Positions 27,937 through 37,421 of a stretch of 64,000 bases of DNA are shown one piece after another (position 1 is the stretch's first letter; each line of letters begins with the position of its first letter). The notes under the pieces are model-generated. The model made no database searches. It saw nothing but the letters and a program-made list of their open reading frames with translations, and was not told the origin of the DNA. Source of the stretch: Moraxella sp. (lineage in GTDB: Bacteria > Pseudomonadota > Gammaproteobacteria > Pseudomonadales > Moraxellaceae); contig JAUNDZ010000003.1 of assembly GCA_030525825.1 (NCBI GenBank), forward strand, positions 1 to 64,000, in the 5' to 3' direction. A program made the translations under genes and the position numbers.

Positions 27937-28875
27937 ATGTTTCGCCTGCCATTTTTAGAAGACACGACCCCACCGCCATTTTATCAGTCGCAGCTTAGTG
28001 ATAAAGAACGCACCGAATTGGACAAATGGTTCATTGGACTGCGTTCGCAGCGATATTATCTCAAACGCTTTCGCCAGTTTGATGAAGCAGGTCGCCTGCA
28101 TGCTCGTTGGCACTGGGCAGCGTTTTTTTGTACTTTTGGTTGGCTTTTATATCGCAAGCGTTATTTGGACTGTGTGGTGTACTGTGTGGCAGGTTGGTCG
28201 TTTATTAAGGTCAATATCGCCATCATCTTGGCGGTGCTGGAATTTAGCGTCATCGGATTTTTGCCAGAGCAGTATCAGATGGGCAGTCGTGTTGGCGTAG
28301 CTTTGGCGGTGTGGCTGTTTTGGGCGAGCATGGTGGCACGCTGGGCAGACGCGTATTATTATCGCATGGCTCGGCGTGAAATTGCTGATGTTTTGGAATT
28401 TTATCCCAAAAATAAAGACGAACAAAAAGCCCATCTAAGGCGAGAAGGCGGGGTGAGTTTGGTCGGTATGTCGGTGGCGTTTGCCATGTTTGGGGCGATT
28501 TTAGCGATTATCATTGGACAATTTGTCCCCATCATCGCCACCCAAAAAGAACAAACGGTCATCTTTGAGAGTTATCGTTCGGCAAAGGCGGTACAAAAAC
28601 GCGTAGAAGCCATCTACCAAAATACACAGCGTTGCCCGACCGCTTTGCCTGTCTCCACCGACAATCAGCGAGTATCCATGGAAGTCGTCCCAAGCGTGGC
28701 AGGTGTGGCGACCGACTGTGCGGTGGTGGCGACGGTATCAGGAGCAAGCTACCCTGTGCGGTATCTAAATGGCGAGACGCTCGTCATCTATCATACCACA
28801 GACAATCAAGGTCAAAGCGTGTGGCGATGCCAAACATCACTCAATAAAAAACGCCACCCAAAAAGCTGTGTATGA
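27937..28875 (+). CDS. Membrane protein: DUF2628-like N-terminus, pilin-like C-terminal domain
   Basis: A 312-residue protein of unknown function. The N-terminal half resembles DUF2628 proteins (ARWHWAAFFCTFGWLLYRKRY near residue 58) and has about three further hydrophobic segments at roughly 80-105, 115-135 and 170-195. After the last segment a soluble domain contains paired cysteines (RCPTALP and TDCAVV, later WRCQT and KSCV), the pattern of pilin-like domains fused to membrane anchors in Moraxellaceae. Its stop overlaps the TraX-family start (ATGA), so the two are translationally coupled. The function is not known. Confidence 0.65.
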   Translation: MFRLPFLEDTTPPPFYQSQLSDKERTELDKWFIGLRSQRYYLKRFRQFDEAGRLHARWHWAAFFCTFGWLLYRKRYLDCVVYCVAGWSFIKVNIAIILAVLEFSVIGFLPEQYQMGSRVGVALAVWLFWASMVARWADAYYYRMARREIADVLEFYPKNKDEQKAHLRREGGVSLVGMSVAFAMFGAILAIIIGQFVPIIATQKEQTVIFESYRSAKAVQKRVEAIYQNTQRCPTALPVSTDNQRVSMEVVPSVAGVATDCAVVATVSGASYPVRYLNGETLVIYHTTDNQGQSVWRCQTSLNKKRHPKSCV

Positions 28876-29606
28876 TGACCATGCAGTCGGACAAATGGGG
28901 GCTGGATGCCTTTTGGCTAAAATGTATCGCCATGATGGCGATGACGCTCGACCATCTGGCGTGGGCGTTCGTTGATGTAGAAAGCTGGCTGTCGGAGTGG
29001 CTGCATTTCATTGGGCGACTGGTTGCACCGCTCATGGTGTATTTTTTGGTGGTGGGTTTTTATCACACCAAAGATATTAAGGCTTATGCCATGCGACTGT
29101 TTGTCTTTGCCTTAATTTCTCAAATACCCTATCTATTGTTTGGATTGTCCATTGAGCAGGTGCTACAAGGTGTGGCTTGGCAGGACTATTTACAAGGCAA
29201 TGTACTGTTTACCTTATTATTCGCCTTAACTGCTCTTGTGATGTGGCATACCAACTGGCATCCGATGGCAAAGGCGGCAGGCATTTTGGCGTTATACCCT
29301 GTGGCGACGCTGTCGGACTATGGCTTTTCGCTCGTGGCGATGGCACTCGTATTTGCTCATTTTTATCCCAACAAACGCACCATGCTGACCGCTTATGTGC
29401 TGCTGTCGCCTGTATTTTATGTGCTGACTTATGGCTTTTATCCGACGGTAGGCTATGGGCTGATGCACTTTGGTGTACTGCTGGTTGTGCCGTTGATTTA
29501 TTATTTTAATGGCAAAAAAGGCAGGCAGTTGGGCGGTCGCTATGTGTTTTATTGGTTTTATCCTGTGCATTTGACCGCCATTGCTCTACTTGATTATGTC
29601 ATGTAG
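28872..29606 (+). CDS. TraX-family membrane protein
   Basis: A 244-residue polytopic inner-membrane protein with about seven to eight hydrophobic segments. The N-terminus LKCIAMMAMTLDHLAW and the following FIGRLVAPLMVYFLVVGFYH match the TraX/acyltransferase-like family, named after the F-pilin N-acetylase. Chromosomal members have no proven substrate. The start overlaps the preceding gene by 4 bp (ATGA). The neighbour's pilin-like domain raises the idea of acetylation of a pilin-like partner, which is only an inference. Confidence 0.8.
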   Translation: MMTMQSDKWGLDAFWLKCIAMMAMTLDHLAWAFVDVESWLSEWLHFIGRLVAPLMVYFLVVGFYHTKDIKAYAMRLFVFALISQIPYLLFGLSIEQVLQGVAWQDYLQGNVLFTLLFALTALVMWHTNWHPMAKAAGILALYPVATLSDYGFSLVAMALVFAHFYPNKRTMLTAYVLLSPVFYVLTYGFYPTVGYGLMHFGVLLVVPLIYYFNGKKGRQLGGRYVFYWFYPVHLTAIALLDYVM

Positions 29607-29613
29607 GTCATCG

Positions 29614-31887
29614 CTACCAGCCCATCGGGTCAATATCAAGCGAGACTCGCACCCCTTTTAGGACAGGGTCGGTCAAGATATCTTGCCAGTGAGCTGTTAG
29701 CGTGCTGTGTAGGGTTTTGCGATCTTTGGCGAGCAGTAGCAGCTGGGTATGGTATTGATTGTTCTTTTTGCTCATGGGTGCGTCTGTGGCATTACTCTTG
29801 GCAAGATTTGGCGTGTGCGGTATCTTTTGGGCGATGCTACTGATGGCGAGTCTGGCACGAGTCAGGTCGGTGCTTTGTACACGAACAAGAGCGGCATGAG
29901 TATAGGGGGGTAGCCCCAGCAGCTTTCGTTCATCCAAAAGAATCTTAGCAAATGCCAGATAGCCATGATTGATGAGTGTCAATAATAAAGGATTGGCAGG
30001 CTGTCTGGTCTGAATGATGACATCACCGAGCTTGTCCGCTCGACCTGCTCGCCCTGCGACCTGTATGATACGCTGGGCGGTGTGCTCGGGTGAGCGAAAA
30101 TCAGGCGACAAAAACCCCAAATCCGCATCGGCAATCACCACCAAAGTAACATTGGGAAAATGATGTCCCTTGGCAATCATCTGCGTCCCCACCAAAATCG
30201 CAGGCTCATTGGATAATATGCGTGCATACATCCGCTCCCAAGCTCCCCGCTGACGCATGGTGTCCCTGTCTATCTGCCAGATGGGGTAGGTCTGATGGGT
30301 GGTCTGGGGATTGGCAAAGATGGCATGTAGCTGCTCGGTCAGCTTGCTCGTCCCAAGCCCTAAATCCTGCAAGTTGTGGCTGTTGCACTTAGGACAGGTG
30401 GTAGGGGGGTGTGTATAAAAGCCGCAGTGATGACATCTAAGCTGTGATGATGGGTACTTGTGCAAGGTCAGATGAGCATCGCAATGCGGACAATCCGCCT
30501 GCCAGCCACACGCATCGCACAGCAGTATCGGTGCATAGCCACGCCGATTCAAAAAAATCAGCACCTGTTCGCCTGCAGACAGCCGCTGCTTGATTTGATG
30601 GACGCTCTCATCACACAGTAAAGTCTGCTGCTCACCACCATCCATCTGCACGATACTTTTGGTGCCCAGACGAATGTCTGCCAAACGCAAGGTTGCAGGC
30701 TTGGCATTGCCTGCTCGGGTGTGCAGTCGGCATTCGGTCAGTTTGCCGTCTTGGGCGAGTTTGAGTTGTTCTAGGCTGGGCGTGGCAGTACCTAGCACGA
30801 CAGGGATTTTGAGCTGATGGGCTCGCCACATCGCCACATCGCAGGCGTGATAGCGTAGATGGTCTTGCTGCTTATAGGAGCTGTCGTGTGCTTCATCGAC
30901 GATGATTAAACCTAAGTTGGCAAATGGGTATAGCACGCTTGAGCGTGTGCCGATGATGATTTGGGCTTCGCCTGTTTTGGCGGCTTGCCAGCCTTGCAGG
31001 CGGTCGCCATCACTCATGCCTGAGTGCAAAACGCAGATATTGGCGGCAAATCTTGAACTAAATCGTGTCCTAGTCTGTGGGGTCAATCCGATCTCAGGCA
31101 CCAAAATCAGCACCTGTTTACCGCTTGATAAAGCCTGCCAGATGGCGTGCAGATAGACTTCAGTTTTGCCTGAACCTGTGATGCCATTGAGCAAGACGCC
31201 ACGATAATCGCCGCCCATCATCGCTTGGCAGATGACATCAAAGGCTGATTGCTGCTCAGCATTGAGTGGCAATGGGGTGTCTTGTAGCATGGCAGGCTTG
31301 ATGTGCTTGGGTGCGGTGGTGGTAAATGTGGTGATAAGCCCTTTGTTTTGTAGGGTGTTTAGGGTGGCTTTACTGATGCCCATATTCAGTAATGTAGGCT
31401 CATCTAGGGCGGTCCGTTTGTCTTTGATGGCATAGATGGCTTGCCATTGTTTTTTGGTGGTTTTTTTGAGCTGGCGTTCGATGTGGTCATTACTAATGCC
31501 ATCGACAAGCTGCCAAAAGCTCGTCTGCTGTGTAGCAGGCTTGCCCTGATTGATAAAACTTGGCAGCATGACAGCCAGCGTCTCGCCAAGCGGATAATGA
31601 TAATATGATGACAACCAATGTGCCAGATGTAGTAGATGAGCATCCATGATGGGCGTGGAGTCAATCACGCTTTTGATGGGTTTTAGCTTGTCATGGGGAA
31701 TGTCTATCTCATCAGGGCTGATGTGCAAGATGACAATGCCAATAAGCTCTTGACGACCAAACGGCACACGCACCCGAGCACCGATGGCAGGTAGTTTGCC
31801 ATCATCTAAACAAGATGGGGGGCATAGATAATCGAACAGCCGATATAAAGGTGTGGGCAGGGCGATGCGTAATAAGGTGGTGTGCAT
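29614..31887 (-). CDS. priA: Primosomal protein N' (replication restart helicase PriA)
   Basis: PriA reloads the replisome at stalled forks. The 757-residue product has a DNA-binding N-terminal domain (IALPTPLYRLFDYLCP), Walker A GITGSGKTEVYLHAI near residue 240, the DEAH-type motif LIIVDEAHDSSYKQQ, eight zinc-binding cysteines around CDACGWQADCPHCDAHL and CHHCGFYTHPPTTCPKC, and the helicase C-terminal VAGRAGRADK. It converges on the TraX-family gene with a 7-bp gap. Downstream and upstream neighbours are unrelated. Confidence 0.96.
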   Translation of the reverse strand: MHTTLLRIALPTPLYRLFDYLCPPSCLDDGKLPAIGARVRVPFGRQELIGIVILHISPDEIDIPHDKLKPIKSVIDSTPIMDAHLLHLAHWLSSYYHYPLGETLAVMLPSFINQGKPATQQTSFWQLVDGISNDHIERQLKKTTKKQWQAIYAIKDKRTALDEPTLLNMGISKATLNTLQNKGLITTFTTTAPKHIKPAMLQDTPLPLNAEQQSAFDVICQAMMGGDYRGVLLNGITGSGKTEVYLHAIWQALSSGKQVLILVPEIGLTPQTRTRFSSRFAANICVLHSGMSDGDRLQGWQAAKTGEAQIIIGTRSSVLYPFANLGLIIVDEAHDSSYKQQDHLRYHACDVAMWRAHQLKIPVVLGTATPSLEQLKLAQDGKLTECRLHTRAGNAKPATLRLADIRLGTKSIVQMDGGEQQTLLCDESVHQIKQRLSAGEQVLIFLNRRGYAPILLCDACGWQADCPHCDAHLTLHKYPSSQLRCHHCGFYTHPPTTCPKCNSHNLQDLGLGTSKLTEQLHAIFANPQTTHQTYPIWQIDRDTMRQRGAWERMYARILSNEPAILVGTQMIAKGHHFPNVTLVVIADADLGFLSPDFRSPEHTAQRIIQVAGRAGRADKLGDVIIQTRQPANPLLLTLINHGYLAFAKILLDERKLLGLPPYTHAALVRVQSTDLTRARLAISSIAQKIPHTPNLAKSNATDAPMSKKNNQYHTQLLLLAKDRKTLHSTLTAHWQDILTDPVLKGVRVSLDIDPMGW

Positions 31888-31961
31888 GATGGCAAAGGCT
31901 TGGTGTGCAAGCCTTTAACTATAATGATGATTTGGAAATGTCATGAAAGACCATAATAGGA

Positions 31962-32345
31962 TTAAGCATCAAGATGCAAAATCGCTTCAATCTCAACCAC
32001 ACCGCCTTTTGGCAAAGCCGCCACTTGTACCGCAGCACGGGCGGGATAAGGTGCGTCCAAGCGTGCATCGAAGACTTCGTTTAATGCCGCAAAGTCATTT
32101 AGATCGGTCAAAGAGACATTGAATTTTACGGTGTCGTTGAGCGTGCCGCCTGCTGCTTTGGCGATGGCAGATAAGTTGTCAAAGGCTTGCTCGGCTTGGG
32201 CTTTAAAACCGTCTTTTAGGGTCATGCTAACAGGGTCTAATCCAAGCTGACCTGAGATATAGACGACATTGCCCACTTTGATGGCTTGAGAATAAGTGCC
32301 AACAGCGGCAGGGGCATCATCGGTATGAATGACTTGTCTGGTCAT
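31962..32345 (-). CDS. ridA: RidA-family enamine/imine deaminase
   Basis: RidA hydrolyses reactive enamines and imines released by PLP enzymes. The 127-residue product has APAAVGTYSQAIKVGN at the N-terminus, VYISGQLGLDP, and the C-terminal signature PARAAVQVAALPKGGVVEIE with the key Arg. The length is typical. The start MTRQVIH follows an AAGGAAC site. It lies between priA and a small gene downstream of spoT. Confidence 0.95.
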   Translation of the reverse strand: MTRQVIHTDDAPAAVGTYSQAIKVGNVVYISGQLGLDPVSMTLKDGFKAQAEQAFDNLSAIAKAAGGTLNDTVKFNVSLTDLNDFAALNEVFDARLDAPYPARAAVQVAALPKGGVVEIEAILHLDA

Positions 32346-32423
32346 GAGTGTTCCTTGGTGTATTTGGCTCATGATAGGATTATTTATCATGGTTTGGTAA
32401 GTTTATAAAATGAGCGTGGTTGG

Positions 32424-32600
32424 CTATTTTTTGGCATAAAAATAGGCTTTTAATTTATCAAACAGGCTGCTTGCAGGCTCATTAGCATAGACGATGCGTC
32501 CTGCGACATTGTCAGCGGTCTTTGGTAGAATGTTGGGTTCGGTCTTGCCCAAAAAATGTGCCGCTTCTGCTTTTGAATTTAAGTCGATTTTACAGCACAT
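32424..32600 (-). CDS. Small 58-residue protein downstream of spoT
   Basis: Not recognised. It begins MCCKIDLNSKAEAAHF and ends KLKAYFYAKK, and is basic and soluble. An AGGAGAG ribosome-binding site lies 5-6 bases before the ATG. It lies 97 bp after the spoT stop on the same strand and 78 bp before the ridA start. The Cys-Cys pair at the N-terminus could bind metal, but this is speculative. Confidence 0.55.
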   Translation of the reverse strand: MCCKIDLNSKAEAAHFLGKTEPNILPKTADNVAGRIVYANEPASSLFDKLKAYFYAKK

Positions 32601-32697
32601 AGTCTCTCCTATTAAATTAAATTTGGCGTGCCGATTGTTATGATAAAACAAAATTTGTGGCAAATTCAAGCGTTTTTTAAGTGATATGCTCATCAAA

Positions 32698-34914
32698 TCA
32701 AGCGTAGTTGGGCTGATGGTACAGTCGCATGATGTTCGGATAGCCCAAAATCTGACGCAAAATCTGAATGCCTTCTTCAAGATGCTCACGAGAGCGAATG
32801 ACGACATTGAGCGTGGTTGTACCCACCTTGCTGTTTTTGTCCTTGTCGTCGGCTTTTACAGAAGTGTTCTCAACACCGATGTTCAAGGCACGCAGTTCAT
32901 AGATGGCTTGGCTGATTTGCTCTTCGTTGAGCATGGCAAAGATACGCAGTGCCGCTGAGAAATGCAACTGATGGCTGGTGTGGTTGATTTTTACATCATC
33001 TTTCCAGTTCACTTGAATGATTTGGTAAGGGTTGGCGGCACGAATGGCATCAAGCGAGTAGCATTTGTGGCGGTGAATGACCAGACCTTGACGAGCAGAG
33101 AGATGACCGACAATGTGGTCGCCATAGATGGGGTTGCAGCACTTGGCAAAGGTAACTTCGACGCCTTTTACACCTGCAATCAGATGTTTGGACTGAGTGA
33201 TTTCATTGCCATCGGCGATGTCCACTTCTTCACTAAATAGGCGTGAGACCACCAGCTGTGCCAATAGCGAGCCTGTAGCGATTTGTAAGAATATATCACG
33301 CTGACTGTCCACGCCACGCCACGCCAAGATGTCTGCCCATTCGCTGTCGGTGATATCGTCAATGACCTTGTCGTAGGCTTTTAAGGCACGCATGAGAGCT
33401 TCTTTGCCAGCGTCTTCTTTTTGGTCGTCTGGCAGGTGTTTTAGGAATTTTAAAATCTCGCTGCGAGCTTTGTTGGTCGCCACAAAGCCAAGCCAGTCGG
33501 CTTTTGGCGTGGCATTTTTATCCGTATCGATGCTGACCGAGTCGCCATCGGCAAGCACCAAGCCCAGCTTGCCATGCTCGCCGTTGATGTCAGCACCCAC
33601 GGCGATATTACCGATGGCAGGACCGACCGCATAAGCAAAGTCAAGGGCAGTTGAGCCACGGGGCAGCTCATAGGCACGACCTTGCGGACTGTAACAGACG
33701 ATTTTTCGCTCGTGCAGGTAGTTTAGCAGCTCATTGATGATGGCGACAGAGCGTTCGTTGTCTTCTTGACTGTCCTGCCCTGATTCGCTATTGGCAAGGT
33801 CTTGCATATTACGCAGGCTGGCTTGCACGACCGAATGGCTGATGTCGCCTTTATCATTGCTAATGACGCCTAAGCGAGCCGCTTCTTGCATTCGCTTAGT
33901 CAGTAGGGTGATTTTGATGTGATTGTAGTCTTGTTCGTAGATGAGCGTGAGCGACTGATTGCCACCTGCTTGGGGTTTTCGGATGTTATCACGAATCATG
34001 TCGTTGCTGATTTCGTATTTTTGCACCAAATAATACGCCAGCTTATCACAAGATTCGATGTCATCGAGCACGACTTCAAAGTCATATTGGCGAATCAAAC
34101 GGTTAATTTGCCCACGGTTTTTGAAAAATTGGCGATACATGGAAGTGCGGTTATCCAGCACTTGCACATGACCGTGTAGATTTAGGTGGCTAAGCAGATT
34201 TTGCAGGTAGGTGCTGATTTCAATCTTTTGAAAGTTGCGACCTAAGCCGTGTTGTAGCAGCTTGTCGGTGAATTTATTGTACATTTCAGGGTTAAGATTG
34301 CGATAACACAGCAGTTCAATATAATCAGCGATGTCATTTAGTCCCATGATGCGAGCGAACGGGATATAAAAATCGAGCGTCTCACTGGCGGTGCGTTTTT
34401 GTTTTTCGGGGCTGACCGCATCTAGGGTGGACATATTGTGCAGGCGGTCGGAGAGCTTGATGATGAGTACACGGGGGTCGGTCAAGGTGGCGATGAGAAT
34501 CTTATGAAAGGTCGCTGCTTGGCTTTGTTGCTTGTTCATGCTTGATGATTTGAGCTTGGTAACGCCATCGACAAGGCGTGAAACCGTCTCGCCAAACTCT
34601 TCGGTCAGCATCTCATCGGTAACTTCGGTATCTTCTACCGTATCATGCAAAATCGCCGAGATGATGGTGTCTCTGTCTAGACGAAAACCCGCCAAAATCT
34701 CCGCCACCGCAATGGGGTGGGTGATGTAAGGCTCGCCTGATTTTCGCTTGTCTTTGATGTGTGCCACATCGCCAAAATGGCACGCACGCAGAATGTCTTC
34801 ACGCTCTTGTCTGTCTAGGTAGCTGACCGCACGCATTAGGCTATCACGAGATTCATCGACCAGCGGGTGGCTAAGATGGGTGGGAATGTCATGCGGGCGG
34901 TAGGTGGCTAGCAT
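32698..34914 (-). CDS. spoT: Bifunctional (p)ppGpp synthetase/hydrolase
   Basis: This enzyme makes and degrades (p)ppGpp in the stringent response. The 738-residue product has the HD hydrolase domain with THPIAVAEILAGF and ILHDTVEDTEVT near residue 65, which look intact. A divergent synthetase domain follows at about 230-350, then a TGS domain near residue 420 (YSPQGRAYELPRGSTALDFA), and a C-terminal ACT domain near 640-735. The start MLATYRPHD is taken because conserved sequence begins there. rpoZ lies upstream but is cut off by a terminator. Confidence 0.93.
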   Translation of the reverse strand: MLATYRPHDIPTHLSHPLVDESRDSLMRAVSYLDRQEREDILRACHFGDVAHIKDKRKSGEPYITHPIAVAEILAGFRLDRDTIISAILHDTVEDTEVTDEMLTEEFGETVSRLVDGVTKLKSSSMNKQQSQAATFHKILIATLTDPRVLIIKLSDRLHNMSTLDAVSPEKQKRTASETLDFYIPFARIMGLNDIADYIELLCYRNLNPEMYNKFTDKLLQHGLGRNFQKIEISTYLQNLLSHLNLHGHVQVLDNRTSMYRQFFKNRGQINRLIRQYDFEVVLDDIESCDKLAYYLVQKYEISNDMIRDNIRKPQAGGNQSLTLIYEQDYNHIKITLLTKRMQEAARLGVISNDKGDISHSVVQASLRNMQDLANSESGQDSQEDNERSVAIINELLNYLHERKIVCYSPQGRAYELPRGSTALDFAYAVGPAIGNIAVGADINGEHGKLGLVLADGDSVSIDTDKNATPKADWLGFVATNKARSEILKFLKHLPDDQKEDAGKEALMRALKAYDKVIDDITDSEWADILAWRGVDSQRDIFLQIATGSLLAQLVVSRLFSEEVDIADGNEITQSKHLIAGVKGVEVTFAKCCNPIYGDHIVGHLSARQGLVIHRHKCYSLDAIRAANPYQIIQVNWKDDVKINHTSHQLHFSAALRIFAMLNEEQISQAIYELRALNIGVENTSVKADDKDKNSKVGTTTLNVVIRSREHLEEGIQILRQILGYPNIMRLYHQPNYA

Positions 34915-35120
34915 AGGTACTCTTGGTTGGTGAATATAAAAAAGTGAACAAAAACAACAACGCAACTTTGCGTTAAATAAATCAATATAAATATCAATTA
35001 TTGCTGATGTTGTCAATAGATAAATTCATGGATTTTTGTCATTTTAATATGGATTAATATGATAAATTCGCTGTGATGATAAGACAACTGATTGATTTTT
35101 ATAGAAAAATATTTTATCAA

Positions 35121-35155
35121 TATAAAAAGCCACACCATACGGAGCGGCTTTTGAT
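35121..35155 (-). terminator. rpoZ terminator
   Basis: AAAAGCC pairs with GGCTTTT around a GC-rich loop, with extra pairing outside the stem. On the minus strand T follows, shortly after the rpoZ stop. Confidence 0.7.
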
Positions 35156-35178
35156 TGATAAGCTGACCTAAAAAGGGA

Positions 35179-35448
35179 TTAGAAATCAGCTGGCGTTAAT
35201 TTTGAAAAATCAACAAACTCTGGCACCTTGATGACAATCTCTTCATCAGGCTCGTCCAAGATGGCACGGGTAACATTACCAGCGGCAATCTCACGAAGTG
35301 CCAATACGGTAGGTTTGTCATTTTCGACGGTTACGGTCGGTTCAGCACTGCCTTTAGCCAGTTGGCGTGCACGCTTGCTTGCGACCAAAATCAGCTCAAA
35401 ACGGTTATCGACATTGTCAAGACAATCTTCAATAGTAACTCGTGCCAT
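35179..35448 (-). CDS. rpoZ: RNA polymerase omega subunit
   Basis: Omega helps assemble RNA polymerase and binds ppGpp together with beta prime. The 89-residue product begins [20 protein letters not shown] and has ASKRARQL and the LREIAAGNV segment, all diagnostic. gmk, often next to rpoZ, is absent. spoT is the next gene on the same strand, the common rpoZ-spoT order, though a terminator separates them. Confidence 0.97.
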   Translation of the reverse strand: MARVTIEDCLDNVDNRFELILVASKRARQLAKGSAEPTVTVENDKPTVLALREIAAGNVTRAILDEPDEEIVIKVPEFVDFSKLTPADF

Positions 35449-35519
35449 GGCTCTCTCTTTATAAATTCGTGAATAATCGCTTATTTTAACAAATTGCAAT
35501 CATCTTTAAAAGTCTTTTT

Positions 35520-36254
35520 TTACTTACCCCGAGCGTCTGCCCAGATGATTTTATGCAGTTGTAATTGTAGGCGTACAGGCAAACCGTCTGCCAAAATCCA
35601 CTCGGCTAATTGAACGGCAATGTTTGGTACATCAGATTTTCGCTCATCAATCTCAAACATCGGCGAAAACCACACCACACCGCATTTTTTATGTAGCTCA
35701 TACGCCCACAACTTTTCTACCGCCCAGTCATAGTCGGCACGGTCGGCGATGACGATTTTGATTTGGTCGTGGGCGGTAAGATAATTCAAATTTTCCCATA
35801 GATTTTTGCCATCTTCGCCCGAGCTTGGGGTTTTTAAATCCATCACTTTGGATACGGCAGGCGGAACATCTTTGACTGATAATGCCCCAGCCGTTTCTAG
35901 GGAGATTTCATAGCCATTTTCTAATAATAATTTCATCAAAGCAATAGAATTGGGCTGGGCAAGTGGTTCGCCGCCTGTTACGCACACTCGCTTGCACGGA
36001 AATTGGGCGATGTGGTTTAAAATCTCATCAAGCCCCCAACGCTGCCCGCCTGTAAACGAATAGGTGGTGTCGCAATAAGTGCAACGAAGTGGGCAACCCG
36101 TCAGGCGAATAAAAATGGTCGGCAAGCCAGAAGTCAAGGCTTCGCCCTGCAAGGAATAAAAAATCTCGGTCAATTTTAGCCCAGCAGATGGGTCGGTGGT
36201 GGGGATAAATTGGTTGCGGAGTGTGGATTTTTGGGGTTGGCTGTGAGCTGACAT
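35520..36254 (-). CDS. queE: 7-carboxy-7-deazaguanine synthase
   Basis: QueE is a radical-SAM enzyme that makes the 7-deazaguanine core for queuosine in tRNA. The 244-residue product has the substrate-binding FYSLQGEALTSG near residue 32, the Fe-S motif CPLRCTYCDTTYSF (CX3CX2C) near residue 54, and VCVTGGEPLAQ near residue 90. It lies 71 bp upstream of rpoZ on the same strand. Confidence 0.94.
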   Translation of the reverse strand: MSAHSQPQKSTLRNQFIPTTDPSAGLKLTEIFYSLQGEALTSGLPTIFIRLTGCPLRCTYCDTTYSFTGGQRWGLDEILNHIAQFPCKRVCVTGGEPLAQPNSIALMKLLLENGYEISLETAGALSVKDVPPAVSKVMDLKTPSSGEDGKNLWENLNYLTAHDQIKIVIADRADYDWAVEKLWAYELHKKCGVVWFSPMFEIDERKSDVPNIAVQLAEWILADGLPVRLQLQLHKIIWADARGK

Positions 36255-36319
36255 AATGAATAATCGTGATAAAAACAGATTATTTTAGCAAAAAATTGGG
36301 TAGGTTTGGGAGATTTTCG

Positions 36320-36768
36320 TTAATTGTGGTGTAATTTAACTTCATCAGGCAGTACAAATGGCGGGTGCGTGGCAATGTCCACAAGGACAATCACATCATC
36401 ATAATAACAGTAATGCAAAATATACTCACTTGTTAAATCGCCATTGGCTTGTTCAACATAATTGGGAATGCCCAAATGATAATGCCATAAACAATATTTT
36501 TGGGCGAATTTGACTCGCTGAATGCTTTTTTTTGCTGGTGTCGGTTAAATCGGCAAATGATTTGTTGCGACCTTTTAGACCATGCAGATCATAATTTTCT
36601 ATATGGTCAATAAAGCGTGCTACTGCTTGCCGCACCCTGTCATCAAAATTTGGATAGACTTCTTTAAAATAATCAGGCATTTGTACTTGCACGGCTTTTC
36701 ATCCATTTATCAAAGGCTTCAAAATCACCAGCAAGCCCTTTTGGAATGGGTGTGCCATTTTTGAACAC
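36320..36768 (-). pseudogene. Broken toxin gene of a type II toxin-antitoxin pair
   Basis: Three reading-frame segments join into one toxin-like protein if a single base is removed at two A-runs. The first segment begins with GTG directly after the antitoxin stop (FKNGTPIPKGLAGDFEAFDK). It shifts at AAAA near 36700 into AVQVQMPDYFKEVYPNFDDR, and again at the A8 run (36526-36533) into KSIQRVKFAQKYCLWHYHLG. The C-terminus SEYILHYCYYDDVIVLVDIA resembles RelE/ParE-like toxins. The family assignment is tentative. Either the gene has decayed or both homopolymers are sequencing errors. Confidence 0.6.
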
Positions 36769-36954
36769 TTATTCTTTGCTTTCACAGCCCTTAATCGCCT
36801 TTTGCATTCGTTCAATGTCAAACAAAGGCACATCGTCATAATCTATCTTAGCTTGAATGGCAGATAAGATATAATCATTAACACTAATGCCTTGCTCTTT
36901 GGCATAGATTTGAACGGTTTGTTCTATTTGTGGGGGCAGGTCTAGGGTAATCAT
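36769..36954 (-). CDS. Antitoxin, ribbon-helix-helix type
   Basis: A 61-residue protein beginning MITLDLPPQIEQTVQIYAKE, with the beta strand then two helices (KEQGISVNDYILSAIQAKI) typical of CopG/Arc-like antitoxin DNA-binding domains. The C-terminal tail (FDIERMQKAIKG) would wrap the toxin. AGGAG precedes the ATG. Its stop directly abuts the GTG of the broken toxin gene. It may autoregulate the pair. Confidence 0.75.
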   Translation of the reverse strand: MITLDLPPQIEQTVQIYAKEQGISVNDYILSAIQAKIDYDDVPLFDIERMQKAIKGCESKE

Positions 36955-37057
36955 TGTATTCTCCTTGTTTGTCATTATCCAGATGGGTGCGATGGTGTGG
37001 GCGGATGATGATTTATTTTAAAAAACCACCGAATGGGGCAAATATTTAAAAATGCAA

Positions 37058-37083
37058 AAAGACGAAACATAAATTTCGTCTTT
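37058..37083 (-). terminator. Terminator of the TM2-domain gene
   Basis: AAAGACGAAA pairs with TTTCGTCTTT around a 6-base loop, followed by T on the minus strand. Confidence 0.8.
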
Positions 37084-37106
37084 GGTTGCCAATGAACTAA
37101 AAATGA

Positions 37107-37331
37107 TTAATTTTTAACCACTTTACCATGAGCATCGGTAAATTTACCAAAGATTAAAATAATCAAATCGTAAATCACCCAAAAACCCAGACCGCCCAGC
37201 GTGATGAGTTGTAGCAGTCCTGTGCCAATCTTGCCCACATAAAAGCGGTGAATGCCGAATGTACCTAAGAAAAAGCACAGCAGTGCAGTGATGGCAAATG
37301 ATTTGTCAGATTTATTTGTGATGATTTCCAT
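37107..37331 (-). CDS. TM2-domain membrane protein
   Basis: A 74-residue protein with two membrane helices: FAITALLCFFLGTFGIHRFY (about residues 12-31) and LLQLITLGGLGFWVIYDLII (about 38-58). The polar turn FGIHRFYVGK and the WVIYDLI segment are TM2 hallmarks. The function of bacterial TM2 proteins is unknown. GGGAGC precedes the ATG. It is monocistronic with its own terminator. Confidence 0.88.
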   Translation of the reverse strand: MEIITNKSDKSFAITALLCFFLGTFGIHRFYVGKIGTGLLQLITLGGLGFWVIYDLIILIFGKFTDAHGKVVKN

Positions 37332-37421
37332 GATTGCTCCCACAATCTAGCCTAAATCAAACAGGTAATGCCAAACCGTCCAGATTTGGCATCACTCTTT
37401 AACTAAAATCGTTCGATGTGA

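Noticed and set aside
36526..36533. A8 run in the toxin gene as a phase-variation switch
   Set aside because: A second frameshift lies upstream, so slippage at this run alone could not restore the gene.
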